From Oceanobacillus_B kapialis (GTDB lineage Bacteria; Bacillota; Bacilli; Bacillales; Amphibacillaceae): a stretch of DNA of 64,000 nucleotides. Of this stretch, positions 16,922 through 26,014 are shown one piece after another. The stretch lies in NCBI RefSeq assembly GCF_042685265.1, contig NZ_JBHUMX010000045.1. One strand, 5' to 3'. Made by a program: the position numbers and the translations under genes. The notes beneath the pieces are model-generated. The model ran no database searches and was not told the origin of the DNA. It was given only the letters and a program-made list of their open reading frames with translations. Within the stretch, counting starts at the first letter, position 1; the number at the start of each line of letters is the position of its first letter.

Positions 16922-17812
16922 TTATTTGGGCCACCTTTTTAAAAAGACATCAGCCATTTCTCTCCCCTTTCTCACAAGACTTTCCTTTGTCTCATTACTT
17001 ATAGAAAAATTCATTGCCTCAATTCCTTCTACTGGAACGAAGATAATATTCTTTTTTTGCGATTTAGAGATATAACGACTGTCGTGAGCTAACTTCATAG
17101 TAGAGAAAAGAGCTTGAAACATATCAAGGGCATTTCGGATGCGGCGAGGTTCCATTTTTTCAATTGAATCACTTAATTTCACACCAAGAACAGGTCTATC
17201 CTTATTGCCTCGCTGATTGTCAAATATCCATAATGGGAAGTTGCTTAATAGCCCACCATCCACCATTATACTTTTTGTTTTACTTTTTCCTGGCAGCTGT
17301 TTGGGCATAAAAAAATAAGGGAATCCCGCGCTCATACGAACTGCTTTAGAAATAGGAAAATGAAGTGGATTAAGACCATAAATTCTTTCTAAATCATCTG
17401 GAATGACAACAAGTTTACCTAGAGTCAGATCACTAACCACTACCTTCAAATAACCTTTTGGCAGGTCATTAAATGTATATATTCCTTTTTCAGCAAACTG
17501 GTTATATAACCAACTCTCTAATTTGTCACCTTTGTTAATGCCGAGCTGAAAATATAAAAAAAACCACTTACTAAATGGTAACCACCTCGTTACTAAAGGA
17601 GGGTCCTGAAAGGCTTTTAAATCAAGTTGATCCAATTTTTCCTGGATATCCTTTACATTGAAACCCGCAGCCAAAAAAGAAGCAACAATAGCACCTGCTG
17701 AGGTTCCAGCCACTCGTTCTAGTTTTAATTCATGCTTATTTAAAACTTCTAAAACCCCTAAAAAGGCATATGCTTTAACCCCACCACCTGAAAAAACCCC
17801 ATCAATTTTCAT
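16922..17812 (-). CDS. yqhO: Patatin-like phospholipase family protein (YqhO)
   Basis: 296 residues. The oxyanion motif SGGGVKAYAFLG is at about residues 8-19, the nucleophile elbow GTSAG near 38-42, and the catalytic aspartate in MVDGGLLSNFP near 188; all parts of the Ser-Asp dyad are present. Family members hydrolyse acyl esters of lipids; the substrate here is unknown. Frame opens with GTG at 17821, but the ATG at 17812 is best spaced from AAAGGGAG. Convergent with yqhP. Confidence 0.9.
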   Translation of the reverse strand: MKIDGVFSGGGVKAYAFLGVLEVLNKHELKLERVAGTSAGAIVASFLAAGFNVKDIQEKLDQLDLKAFQDPPLVTRWLPFSKWFFLYFQLGINKGDKLESWLYNQFAEKGIYTFNDLPKGYLKVVVSDLTLGKLVVIPDDLERIYGLNPLHFPISKAVRMSAGFPYFFMPKQLPGKSKTKSIMVDGGLLSNFPLWIFDNQRGNKDRPVLGVKLSDSIEKMEPRRIRNALDMFQALFSTMKLAHDSRYISKSQKKNIIFVPVEGIEAMNFSISNETKESLVRKGREMADVFLKRWPK

Positions 17813-17950
17813 GGACACCACTCCCTTTTGCCAGACAAATGACGTTTATACATTTTTAAGCATAAAGGAGCCATATTAGAACTCGTAATTTTGACCACTG
17901 GCACTAGGCGAGTATAAGTCAATTAATGCATGCAGGAGGCAGACTTTTCG

Positions 17951-18070
17951 ATAAAGTGAAACTCCATGAGCTGGGGTTCCCCTTCCTCACCCACCACATG
18001 TTAGTCGAATGACGGGGCCTTTACTGGTAGTTGATCCCCGGGGTCTTATGCCAGTTAAGCAGGGATTAAA
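17951..18070 (+). repeat. 120-bp structured interspersed repeat, copy 1
   Basis: This gap between yqhO and mntR holds one copy of a repeat found again at 26010-26129. Shared blocks in the same order include ATAAAGTGAAACT, a G-run/C-run hairpin, ATGTTAGT, GGGGTCTTA and GCCAGTTAAG. Near the end, CTTTACTGGTA pairs with TGCCAGTTAAG around a loop containing CCCCGGGG. The hairpin pairing is kept in both copies while bases differ. No reading frame. Probably a REP/MITE-like element; family not recognised. Confidence 0.75.
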
Positions 18071-18100
18071 AAACCATAGAATAAATTCTATGGTATGATA
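18066..18100 (-). terminator. Intrinsic terminator of mntR
   Basis: Minus strand, after the mntR stop: ACCATAGAAT pairs perfectly with ATTCTATGGT across a two-base centre, followed by TTTTTTAAT. It abuts the end of the structured repeat. Confidence 0.8.
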
Positions 18101-18107
18101 AAAAAAA

Positions 18108-18527
18108 CTACTTCTCATCTTGTTTTTGTATATCTCTTAACTCACTTACTCGCTGACTATCCAGCTTAAAGTAATTCACCAGATCACCGATTCGGTCAAT
18201 AGAATTCCAGCTTAAATGATGCTCAATTCCTTCTACATCTTCATATATATTTTCTTTTTCTACTCCAATAATTTCTAGAAATTCTTCTAGTAATTCATGG
18301 CGAAAGACAAGTCGCTCTCCAATTTTTTTTCCTTTGGGAGTAAGTATAAACCCTCTATATTTTTCATAATTTAAGTAGTCATCTTTATCAAGTTTCTGAA
18401 CCATCTTTGTAACAGAAGAAGGGTGAACCTCAAGCGCCTCAGCAATATCAGAAACCCGCGCATACCCTTTTGATTCCATTAAATTATAAATTTGTTCTAT
18501 ATAATCTTCCATACTAGGTGTAGGCAT
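18108..18527 (-). CDS. mntR: Manganese-dependent transcriptional regulator MntR
   Basis: 139 residues, DtxR family. The N-terminal winged helix-turn-helix (residues 5-65) and dimerisation domain are complete. All six manganese ligands known from B. subtilis align by number: Asp8, Glu11, His77, Glu99, Glu102 and His103. MntR represses Mn uptake genes when Mn is sufficient; no target transporter is in the window. The Asp8 points to Mn rather than Fe specificity. Confidence 0.95.
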   Translation of the reverse strand: MPTPSMEDYIEQIYNLMESKGYARVSDIAEALEVHPSSVTKMVQKLDKDDYLNYEKYRGFILTPKGKKIGERLVFRHELLEEFLEIIGVEKENIYEDVEGIEHHLSWNSIDRIGDLVNYFKLDSQRVSELRDIQKQDEK

Positions 18528-18731
18528 AATCAGTCCTCATTTCAAGAATCTTTTTTTATCTAGTGCAAAACTGTTTCTATTAAAAGGATACATGAAATAA
18601 TTATGTTGTACAAGTATTCCAAGGATATTACGAAAGCATTTACCTATAATATTAAATGAAAATGCTTTAAAAAATCTTATTTTAAGCATATAATAGAAAA
18701 GAAGTATATGGACAGACGGGGGAAAACTAGC

Positions 18732-19103
18732 ATGGAATTTTTAGTGATTGCTATTGTCGCTTTATTAGTAGTCGGCGTATTTCGTTATTTTAGACAAAAA
18801 AACTACTTAAAGGTACTTACAGAGCAACAATTTAGAGAAGGATACCGTAAAGCACAATTAATTGATGTCAGGGAACCTCAAGAATTTGAAAAAGGGCACA
18901 TCCTTGGCGCTCGAAATATACCATTAACGCAAATGAAGCAACGCTTAGTTGAGATCAGACCGGACAAACCAGTATATCTTTACTGTCAAAGTGGTTCACG
19001 TTCTGCACGTGCCGCCCAGCTTTTGAATAAAAAGGGCTATTCTGATATTTCCCAGCTTAAAGGCGGTTTCAAGAAATGGACAGGTAAAATAAAAACAAAA
19101 TAA
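18732..19103 (+). CDS. yqhL: Membrane-anchored rhodanese-like protein (YqhL)
   Basis: About 123 residues: one N-terminal membrane helix (MEFLVIAIVALLVVGVFRYF), then a single rhodanese domain with QLIDVREPQEFEKGHI and the active loop YLYCQSGSRSA, which holds the catalytic cysteine. Probably binds sulfane sulfur at the membrane; substrate unknown. The frame opens at 18708, but a GGGGGA lies eight bases before the ATG at 18732, which I prefer; the longer form is possible. Confidence 0.88.
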   Translation: MEFLVIAIVALLVVGVFRYFRQKNYLKVLTEQQFREGYRKAQLIDVREPQEFEKGHILGARNIPLTQMKQRLVEIRPDKPVYLYCQSGSRSARAAQLLNKKGYSDISQLKGGFKKWTGKIKTK

Positions 19104-19107
19104 CAAA

Positions 19108-19145
19108 TAAAAATCCTGAGGTCCTATAACCTCAGGATTTTTTGT
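19108..19145. terminator. Bidirectional terminator between yqhL and gcvPB
   Basis: AAATCCTGAGGT and ACCTCAGGATTT pair around CCTATA, with an A run on the left and a T run on the right. It ends both yqhL (plus) and the gcv operon (minus). Confidence 0.92.
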
Positions 19146-20609
19146 TTACTGTTGACTTTGGTATCTTAAAACAGGCTTTCTTGCCGCAAGTGTTTCATCC
19201 ATCCGCTTCACAATCGTATTGTGCGGTGCTTCCTGAACAGTCTCTGGATCATTCTCTACTTCTTTAGCAATAGCCAGCATAGAATCAATAAATGCATCCA
19301 ATGTTTCCTTAGATTCCGTTTCTGTCGGCTCTACCATCATTGCTTCCTCTACATTAATTGGAAAATAAATAGTTGGTGGATGGTAGCCAAAATCAAGCAG
19401 TCTTTTCGCAATATCCAGTGTTCTGACACCTAATTTCTTTTGTCGTTTTCCAGATAATACGAATTCATGTTTACAATGTTGATCGTACGGTAAGTCGTAT
19501 GCCTTTTGCAACTTTCTCATCATATAATTTGCATTAAGTACGGCATATTCGCTTGCCTTTTTAAGACCTTCTGCTCCCATCGTGCGAATATACGTATAGG
19601 CGCGCAAATTAATTCCGAAATTACCATAATAAGGTTTAACTCTGCCAATAGAGGAAGGCCGGTCATAATCAAACACATACTGATCCTCATTTTTTGTAAG
19701 CAAAGGCTTTGGCAAGTATGCTGCGAGTTCTTCAGATACACCTACTGGACCTGAACCAGGGCCGCCTCCGCCATGTGGACCAGTAAATGTTTTATGAAGG
19801 TTTAAATGAACCGCATCAAATCCCATATCACCAGGTCTTGCATATCCCATAATAGCATTAAGGTTTGCCCCATCATAATACAATTTTCCGCCTGCCCCGT
19901 GTACGATTTCTGCCATTTCTAAGATCTCAGTTTCAAATAAGCCAAGCGTATTTGGGTTTGTCAGCATGAGTGCAGCTGTGTCCTCGCCAACAACTCGTCT
20001 TAAATCATCAAGATCTACTAATCCTATTTCGTTCGTTTTTACGGTTACCGCTTTAAAACCAGCTACTGTCGCAGAAGCAGGGTTTGTTCCATGGGCTGAA
20101 TCCGGCACTATAACCTTCGTTCGATGAGTGTCCCCATTTGCTTCATGGAAAGCGCGAATCATCATAAGTGCTGTCCATTCCCCGTGGGCCCCAGCAGCTG
20201 ATTGCAAGGAGACTTCATGCATGCCTGTAATTTCTTTAAGAGAAGTTTGCAAGTCATACATCATTTCCATCGCACCTTGTACGGTCTCAGCCTCTTGGTA
20301 TGGATGAATATGACTGAAACCATCCATTCTTGCCACATCTTCATTCATTTTCGGATTATATTTCATTGTGCAAGAGCCTAATGGATAAAATCCCGAATCT
20401 ACCCCATAATTACGATTAGACAACCCAGTATAATGGCGCATAATGTCTAGTTCACTTACCTCAGGCAACTCTGCAGGATTACTGCGAATATAGGTACTTT
20501 CCATTTCTGCATCCAGATCAATTTCCGGAATATCCAACTCAGGTAGGCTATAGCTTGTACGCCCTTCTTTACTACGTTCAAAAATTAACGGAAAATCCTT
20601 GCTATTCAT
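19146..20609 (-). CDS. gcvPB: Glycine dehydrogenase (decarboxylating), subunit 2
   Basis: 487 residues, PLP-dependent. The PLP lysine lies in HLNLHKTFTGPHGGGGPGSGP (lysine about residue 271), preceded by LYYDGANLNAI. With GcvPA it forms the P-protein that decarboxylates glycine and passes the aminomethyl group to lipoylated H-protein. Last gene of the gcvT-gcvPA-gcvPB operon; its start overlaps gcvPA by eight bases. Confidence 0.97.
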   Translation of the reverse strand: MNSKDFPLIFERSKEGRTSYSLPELDIPEIDLDAEMESTYIRSNPAELPEVSELDIMRHYTGLSNRNYGVDSGFYPLGSCTMKYNPKMNEDVARMDGFSHIHPYQEAETVQGAMEMMYDLQTSLKEITGMHEVSLQSAAGAHGEWTALMMIRAFHEANGDTHRTKVIVPDSAHGTNPASATVAGFKAVTVKTNEIGLVDLDDLRRVVGEDTAALMLTNPNTLGLFETEILEMAEIVHGAGGKLYYDGANLNAIMGYARPGDMGFDAVHLNLHKTFTGPHGGGGPGSGPVGVSEELAAYLPKPLLTKNEDQYVFDYDRPSSIGRVKPYYGNFGINLRAYTYIRTMGAEGLKKASEYAVLNANYMMRKLQKAYDLPYDQHCKHEFVLSGKRQKKLGVRTLDIAKRLLDFGYHPPTIYFPINVEEAMMVEPTETESKETLDAFIDSMLAIAKEVENDPETVQEAPHNTIVKRMDETLAARKPVLRYQSQQ

Positions 20610-21951
20610 GTAAATCCCCCAATTCCTTCACAAAAGTATCGATTTCTTCTTTTGTACGGCTCTCTGTTACGGCAATTAACATATGATTTTTTAATTCGGG
20701 GTAAGCTTTTTCTAATTCATACCCACCTATAAATCCCTTATCAACAAGCTTTTTATTTATTTCAGACACATTTGACCCCAGCTCTACAACTAATTCATTA
20801 AAGTACATGCCCTGATGGACGACACGTAATCCTGCCTCAGCAAGTTTCTGTTTCATGTAACGTGCTTTCTTCATATTTAACACTGCCATTTTACGTAAAC
20901 CATGTTTGCCAATCGAACTCATGGCAACAGAGCTTGCGAGAGCATTTAATGCCTGGTTCGAACAAATATTGGAAGTAGCCTTATCTCTGCGAATATGCTG
21001 TTCTCTTGCCTGCAATGTTAAAACAAAGCCTCGGACCCCTTCCTCGTCAACCGTTTGCCCTACTAGACGGCCCGGGACCTTACGCATTAATTTTTCTGTA
21101 GTGGCAAAATACCCACAATGAGGACCACCAAATTGCGCCGGAATACCAAAAACCTGCGTATCACCCACGACAATGTCTGCACCAAATTCCCCTGGCGGTG
21201 TCAAGTATCCAAGAGCTAGTGGGTTACTGGATGTGATTAGCATTGTTTTAGATTGGTTCTTAACTAAGGCATTTATTTTTTCTAGCGGCTCGACCTGACC
21301 AAAGAAATTTGGATATTGTACCACGACACTTGCTGTATTTTCGTCAATAGCTTCTTCTAATTGCTGCAAATTTGTTACCCCGTTATCACAATCGATCTCA
21401 ATAATTTCTAATTCTGGACCCTTTGCATAGGTCTCAATAACAGCACGTGATTCAGGATGAACTGCTTTGGAAACAAGAACCTTCTTGCGTTTCGTGTGGG
21501 CAGCGCTTAAGTTCACAGCTTCTGCTAATGAAGTCCCGCCATCATACATGGAGGAGTTTGCGACTGGTAAGCCCGTTAATTCAGAGATCATTGTCTGAAA
21601 TTCAAAGATAGCCTGTAATTCACCTTGAGAAATTTCCGGCTGGTACGGCGTATACGCTGTATAAAACTCAGATCTGGAAATCACATGGTCCACTACCGAT
21701 GGAATGTAATGATCATAGACACCAGCCCCCAAAAATGAAGCGTGCGTTTTTAAGTTCACATTTCTATTCGCCATATTAGCAAGTTCTTGTTTTAACTGCG
21801 CTTCATTTGCCGGCTTTTTTAACTGTAGTTCCTCTCTATAACGAATCTTTTCTGGTATATCTGCAAAGAGTGCTTCTGTAGAATCCACCCCAATCGTTGC
21901 TAGCATTTCCTGTTTATCCGAATCAGTCATTGGTAGATATCGAAATTCCAT
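20602..21951 (-). CDS. gcvPA: Glycine dehydrogenase (decarboxylating), subunit 1
   Basis: 449 residues with the two-subunit P-protein signature (FLGAGVYDHYIPSVVDHVISRSEFYTAYTPYQPEISQGELQ region, then GLPVANSSMYDGGTS). It lacks the PLP lysine, which is on GcvPB. It lies 13 bases after gcvT and is controlled by the glycine riboswitch. Confidence 0.97.
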   Translation of the reverse strand: MEFRYLPMTDSDKQEMLATIGVDSTEALFADIPEKIRYREELQLKKPANEAQLKQELANMANRNVNLKTHASFLGAGVYDHYIPSVVDHVISRSEFYTAYTPYQPEISQGELQAIFEFQTMISELTGLPVANSSMYDGGTSLAEAVNLSAAHTKRKKVLVSKAVHPESRAVIETYAKGPELEIIEIDCDNGVTNLQQLEEAIDENTASVVVQYPNFFGQVEPLEKINALVKNQSKTMLITSSNPLALGYLTPPGEFGADIVVGDTQVFGIPAQFGGPHCGYFATTEKLMRKVPGRLVGQTVDEEGVRGFVLTLQAREQHIRRDKATSNICSNQALNALASSVAMSSIGKHGLRKMAVLNMKKARYMKQKLAEAGLRVVHQGMYFNELVVELGSNVSEINKKLVDKGFIGGYELEKAYPELKNHMLIAVTESRTKEEIDTFVKELGDLHE

Positions 21952-21964
21952 TATGTTCCCTCCC

Positions 21965-23074
21965 CTATTTTTCTCTCTTATAAAAAGGTGTTTTGGTCAC
22001 CACACATTTTAATGCACGATTCCTTACCTGTACCGTTAATTGCTGATCCAAATTAGCATACGCTCGCTTGACAAGTGCAAGGCCAACATTTTTGTTTAAG
22101 GTTGGTGATTGGGTTCCAGATGTTACAAAACCAACCTCATCCCCCTCATAAAAGACTTTATAACCATGTCTTGGAATCCCTTTATCTATCATTTCAATTC
22201 CAACGAGCTTACGATTTGCGCCTTCTTCAACTTGTTCCTTCAATACATCACGCCCAATGAAGTCTCCCTTATCTACCTTCACGGCGAATGATAACCCAGC
22301 TTCGATTGGAGAAATCGTAGCGGAAAGCTCTTGTCCATAAAGTGCTAGATTTGCCTCAAAACGCAAGGTGTCTCTTGCTCCAAGACCGATCGGTTCCACC
22401 CCTTGCTCTTTCCCTTCTTCCAATAAAAGATTCCATAGAGCAGGACCAGCATTTTTTTCAATGTAAATTTCAAAACCGTCTTCCCCTGTGTAGCCTGTTC
22501 TTGAAACGAGAGCTGTGCTTTGAATGTTGCCAATTTTAACTTCCTGGTCAAACCGGAAAAATTTAATAGCGCTTAGATCTGTATCCGTCAGCTTTTGTAA
22601 AATTTTTTCCGCAAATGGTCCTTGTAATGCTAACTGCACGTATTCCTCTGAAACATTTTTAATAAGTACATCCGATGATTCATTGTTGTTTTCTACCAAC
22701 CAGTCGTAATCTTTCTCTGTATTTGCAGCATTCACAACAAGTAAATAATCATTTTCAGCTAACATATAGATAATAAAATCATCAACAGTTCCTCCGTCTG
22801 GGTAACACATAATAGTATACTGCGCTCGACCAGGAACAAGTTTTGCAACATCATTTGTCGTCATCTTTTGAAGAAATGTTTGGCTTTTCGGTCCAGTGAC
22901 ATGTATTTCGCCCATGTGTGATACATCAAACAATCCTGCTTTCGTTCTTGTGACATGATGCTCTTGTTTAATACTAGAAAATTGAACAGGAAGATCCCAC
23001 CCTCCAAAATCAATTGTTTTCGCTCCACTTTTTTGATATTCCGGGTATAATGGGGTGCGCTTCAATTCAGCCAT
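21965..23074 (-). CDS. gcvT: Glycine cleavage system aminomethyltransferase (T protein)
   Basis: About 369 residues. The folate-binding aminomethyltransferase domain has GLFDVSHMGEIHVTGP near residues 47-62, the CYPDGGTVDDFIIY segment with the catalytic aspartate near 100, and RTGYTGEDGFEIY near 197. It releases ammonia and methylene-THF from aminomethyl-H protein. The frame opens with GTG at 23083, but ATG 23074 is eight bases after AAAAGGAG. Confidence 0.97.
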   Translation of the reverse strand: MAELKRTPLYPEYQKSGAKTIDFGGWDLPVQFSSIKQEHHVTRTKAGLFDVSHMGEIHVTGPKSQTFLQKMTTNDVAKLVPGRAQYTIMCYPDGGTVDDFIIYMLAENDYLLVVNAANTEKDYDWLVENNNESSDVLIKNVSEEYVQLALQGPFAEKILQKLTDTDLSAIKFFRFDQEVKIGNIQSTALVSRTGYTGEDGFEIYIEKNAGPALWNLLLEEGKEQGVEPIGLGARDTLRFEANLALYGQELSATISPIEAGLSFAVKVDKGDFIGRDVLKEQVEEGANRKLVGIEMIDKGIPRHGYKVFYEGDEVGFVTSGTQSPTLNKNVGLALVKRAYANLDQQLTVQVRNRALKCVVTKTPFYKREK

Positions 23075-23197
23075 CAATTTCACTCCTTTTCACCAACTAG
23101 TCTAAAAAATAGAATAATCTTCATCTGCTTCTCTCTAACAGTAAATAACTGTTCATTGCTAGCAAGGTAAAATGTACTTATATCAACTTATGTCTAT

Positions 23198-23242
23198 AAA
23201 AAAAGACAGAGATTCCACTGTTAAACAATGAAATCTCTGTCC
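23198..23242 (-). terminator. Riboswitch-controlled terminator ahead of gcvT
   Basis: Minus strand: GACAGAGATTTCA pairs with TGGAATCTCTGTC and is followed by TTTTTTT. It sits directly after the second glycine aptamer and 124 bases ahead of gcvT, the expression platform expected of an ON switch. Confidence 0.9.
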
Positions 23243-23451
23243 TTAGACCAGAAAGTTGCACAGCTGTCCCATTTACTGATAACAGCTATTTGCTTCTTGG
23301 GCGGTTTACCTATGTAAACTCTCTCCAGAGTTGCGTCCTACAAGAGTCTTTTTGCCTGAGAGATTCGCATGATTGCTTGCTCCTTCGGCGTTATCGTTCT
23401 TTCAAATTGATAATATAGAACGATAATCTCTCCCCATGTATTCATTCGCTT
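23243..23451 (-). promoter_or_regulatory. Tandem glycine riboswitch (gcvT leader)
   Basis: Minus strand: GAGCGAATGA at the 5' end, GGGGAGAG (about 23428-23436), CGCCGAAGGAGCAA, then AATCTCTCAGGCAAAA, all diagnostic of the glycine aptamer. The linker GGACGCAACTCTGGAGAG opens the second aptamer, in which the core reads CGCCCAAGAAGCAAA instead of the consensus GAAGGAGCAA. A terminator follows. Glycine binding to such leaders is known to favour read-through into the cleavage genes. Confidence 0.95.
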
Positions 23452-23517
23452 TTATGAAAAAGTTGAAGTTGGATATACTATGTACTACCTTACAGAGAAA
23501 GCTCTAATTTCACATTC

Positions 23518-23525
23518 ATTATAGC
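23518..23525 (-). promoter_or_regulatory. Extended -10 promoter of the gcv operon
   Basis: Minus strand: TGCTATAAT, a perfect -10 with TG extension, about 70 bases upstream of the riboswitch. No good -35 is seen at 17 bases. Confidence 0.5.
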
Positions 23526-23592
23526 ATAGAAATTAAGAGCAAAGTAGAAATTATGAAGAAACTCTTAATAAATTTGAAAAAGGAAGTATCAT

Positions 23593-25245
23593 ATGAATGA
23601 AATTACTGTTCAGAAGGATTTACAATATATCGAACAACTCAATTCAGAGCTTGAAAAAGGGGAGGCCTTATCATCCTGGGAATTGTTTTCGATGACTTAT
23701 GAGGCCGAGCTAACCACAATGACTCCAGATTTTCACGGTTTACGGGCACTTGATTTTTTACCACATGTGAATTTCATGGACCATCAAGTTTCTACCGCCC
23801 AACAAGTTATTGAACAAATGAACGGGCGGGCGATTCTTGCAGACGAAGTAGGACTTGGTAAAACAATCGAAGCGGGCTTAATTATGAAAGAATATATGAT
23901 TAGAGGTTTGATCAAGAAAATTTTAATTCTAGTTCCTGCTTCACTCGTAAACCAATGGGAAAAAGAACTGAATGAGAAATTCTACATACCTGCTATTGGG
24001 CATCGGAGAAATTATGCTTGGGAGGAGTATGACATCATAATATCCTCTATGGATACGGCAAAGCGTTCGCCCCATCGGGAAAAGATTCTTGATATTGATT
24101 ATGATCTAATTCTAATTGACGAGGCACATAAACTTAAAAACCATAAAACCAAAAATTACGAGTTTGTACGTTTATTAAAGAAAAAATATTGCTTATTATT
24201 AACTGCAACACCTGTGCAAAATAAGCTGGTGGAAATATTTAACCTTGTGTCTATTTTAAAGCCAGGTCATCTCGGAAACTATGATGACTTTCTAAACAAA
24301 TTTGGCAAAGACCGTACAAAAATGAAAGATGATCTGTTTCTCAAACAATTGGTTCAAAAAGTAATGGTTCGGAATACGAGAGCAGAAACAGTAATTAAAA
24401 ATACAAAACGAAAAATAGAGACAGTCTGGCTGGAATTTTCTAATCCAGAAAAAGAAGTGTACCAGTTATTAGAACAGAGTATTCACCAAAGTTCTTTTGC
24501 GAAGATTACGTACCTAAGAGAGTTATGTTCTTCTAGAGAAGCATGTTTTCTCTCTTTAGCAAAACTCCAAGAAACAAACGGGCCAAATGAATTTGTCCAG
24601 CATCTCACTAGTAAAATCGAAATACTTCCACACCATAAGAAAGCAGAAAAGCTCATTGAGTTAATAAAGGAACTTGGTGATAACAAAATAATCGTTTTCA
24701 CAGAATATCGTGCTACTCAGTTGTATTTGCAATGGTATTTAAAGCAGCACGGTATCTCTTCTGTTCCCTTTCGTGGTGGCTTTAAAAGAGGTAAAAAGGA
24801 TTGGATGCGCCAATTGTTTAAAGACCATGCTCAAGTGTTAATTGCAACGGAAGCAGGCGGTGAAGGAATCAATCTCCAGTTTTGCAGCTATATGATTAAC
24901 TATGACCTCCCATGGAATCCAATGCGACTTGAACAACGAATTGGCAGAATTCATCGGTATGGACAAGAAAACGATGTACACATTTACAATTTTGCTATTC
25001 GAGGAACAATAGAGGAACATATAATGACTTTACTATATGAAAAAATTGAGTTGTTTGAAAAGGTTATAGGAGATTTAGACGCTATTTTAGCAGAGCTTGA
25101 AATTACCAATATAGAAAAGGAAATTTCGTTAATTTATTCCGAATCTGAATCAATGGGAGAAGCAAAAATAAAGCTTGATAATCTTTCCCATGTCTTAAGC
25201 AATACGATTGAATCGACAAGACAGGAGGAACAATATGGCAATTAA
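23593..25245 (+). CDS. yqhH: SNF2-family DEAD/DEAH ATPase (YqhH)
   Basis: 550 residues with the two RecA-like domains of SNF2/RapA-type enzymes. Motif I is ADEVGLGKTIEAGLI (about 96-110), the DEAH box is LILIDEAHKLKN near 171-182, motif III is LLLTATPVQNKL, and motifs V-VI lie in EAGGEGINL and RLEQRIGRIHRYGQ near 434-465. It resembles RapA cores without the extra N- and C-terminal domains. Probable double-stranded DNA translocase or remodeller; physiological role unknown. It overlaps yqhG by 11 bases and is divergent from the gcv operon, as in B. subtilis. Confidence 0.92.
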   Translation: MNEITVQKDLQYIEQLNSELEKGEALSSWELFSMTYEAELTTMTPDFHGLRALDFLPHVNFMDHQVSTAQQVIEQMNGRAILADEVGLGKTIEAGLIMKEYMIRGLIKKILILVPASLVNQWEKELNEKFYIPAIGHRRNYAWEEYDIIISSMDTAKRSPHREKILDIDYDLILIDEAHKLKNHKTKNYEFVRLLKKKYCLLLTATPVQNKLVEIFNLVSILKPGHLGNYDDFLNKFGKDRTKMKDDLFLKQLVQKVMVRNTRAETVIKNTKRKIETVWLEFSNPEKEVYQLLEQSIHQSSFAKITYLRELCSSREACFLSLAKLQETNGPNEFVQHLTSKIEILPHHKKAEKLIELIKELGDNKIIVFTEYRATQLYLQWYLKQHGISSVPFRGGFKRGKKDWMRQLFKDHAQVLIATEAGGEGINLQFCSYMINYDLPWNPMRLEQRIGRIHRYGQENDVHIYNFAIRGTIEEHIMTLLYEKIELFEKVIGDLDAILAELEITNIEKEISLIYSESESMGEAKIKLDNLSHVLSNTIESTRQEEQYGN

Positions 25246-26014
25246 CGATCTAAACGCTTTTCTTGCTTCCTATTTCCAAGCACATCACTGTGAAGTGCTT
25301 GAAAACACAAATGGCGTGCTCCAAATACAGCTAACGGAAAAAATGGACAGAGCCTTAATGAACAGACCATTTTATTGGCACTATATTAAGAAAATGGGTC
25401 GTGAAGGTGAACCAAAACAGTTGTCTTTTATTACAAATCCTAATAAAAGAGAAGAAAATGGAGAATGGATCCATTTTGGCAGTCCTCGGCTCCAACAAAT
25501 CCTCCGGCATCTAAAACAGCATGAAAGGTACACAAAGCTTTTTCAGCGAGTTGACACACATGTTAATACACCTTTATATCCATGGCTTGTTATTAATTTA
25601 AAGGTGAGCTACAAAGGGAAACAGAAAAAAGAAGAGATGTTTTCATTAGGTTTGCAAATGGTGACAGGTGAGATGAGATCAGAGATGATGGAAACTTTGA
25701 AAACAATTCCCTTACAACAAACCATATCAGATTATTGTTATACCATTTCGCCGATCATCCGGCTTAGTAGTGGTTTCAAACGAATGGAGGCAGTAATTGA
25801 TAACTATATAAAAAACCAAACGCATGATTGGGCAGATGCTTCTTTAGCAGCCATGAAGGAAGATATTTTGACCTTAGAACATTTTTATGTCGACCAAATG
25901 GATACTGAAAAAGAGACAATGCAAAGGGAAATGGCAGAAATTGAAGAAAGATATCGGCCTGTTATAACGTATGAGGTAATTAATGGGGGAATGTTTTATC
26001 TTACGCGGTTATAA
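25235..26014 (+). CDS. yqhG: YqhG family protein
   Basis: 259 residues, soluble, with an N-terminal alpha/beta part (INDLNAFLASYFQAHHCEVLE, HWHYIKKMGREGEP-like segment) and a C-terminal coiled coil ending EIEERYRPVITYEVINGGMFYL. Found only next to the SNF2-type yqhH, so it is probably its partner; no enzymatic motif is seen. The frame opens at 25208, but the ATG at 25235 follows AGGAGGAACAAT. A structured repeat begins at the stop codon. Confidence 0.85.
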   Translation: MAINDLNAFLASYFQAHHCEVLENTNGVLQIQLTEKMDRALMNRPFYWHYIKKMGREGEPKQLSFITNPNKREENGEWIHFGSPRLQQILRHLKQHERYTKLFQRVDTHVNTPLYPWLVINLKVSYKGKQKKEEMFSLGLQMVTGEMRSEMMETLKTIPLQQTISDYCYTISPIIRLSSGFKRMEAVIDNYIKNQTHDWADASLAAMKEDILTLEHFYVDQMDTEKETMQREMAEIEERYRPVITYEVINGGMFYLTRL

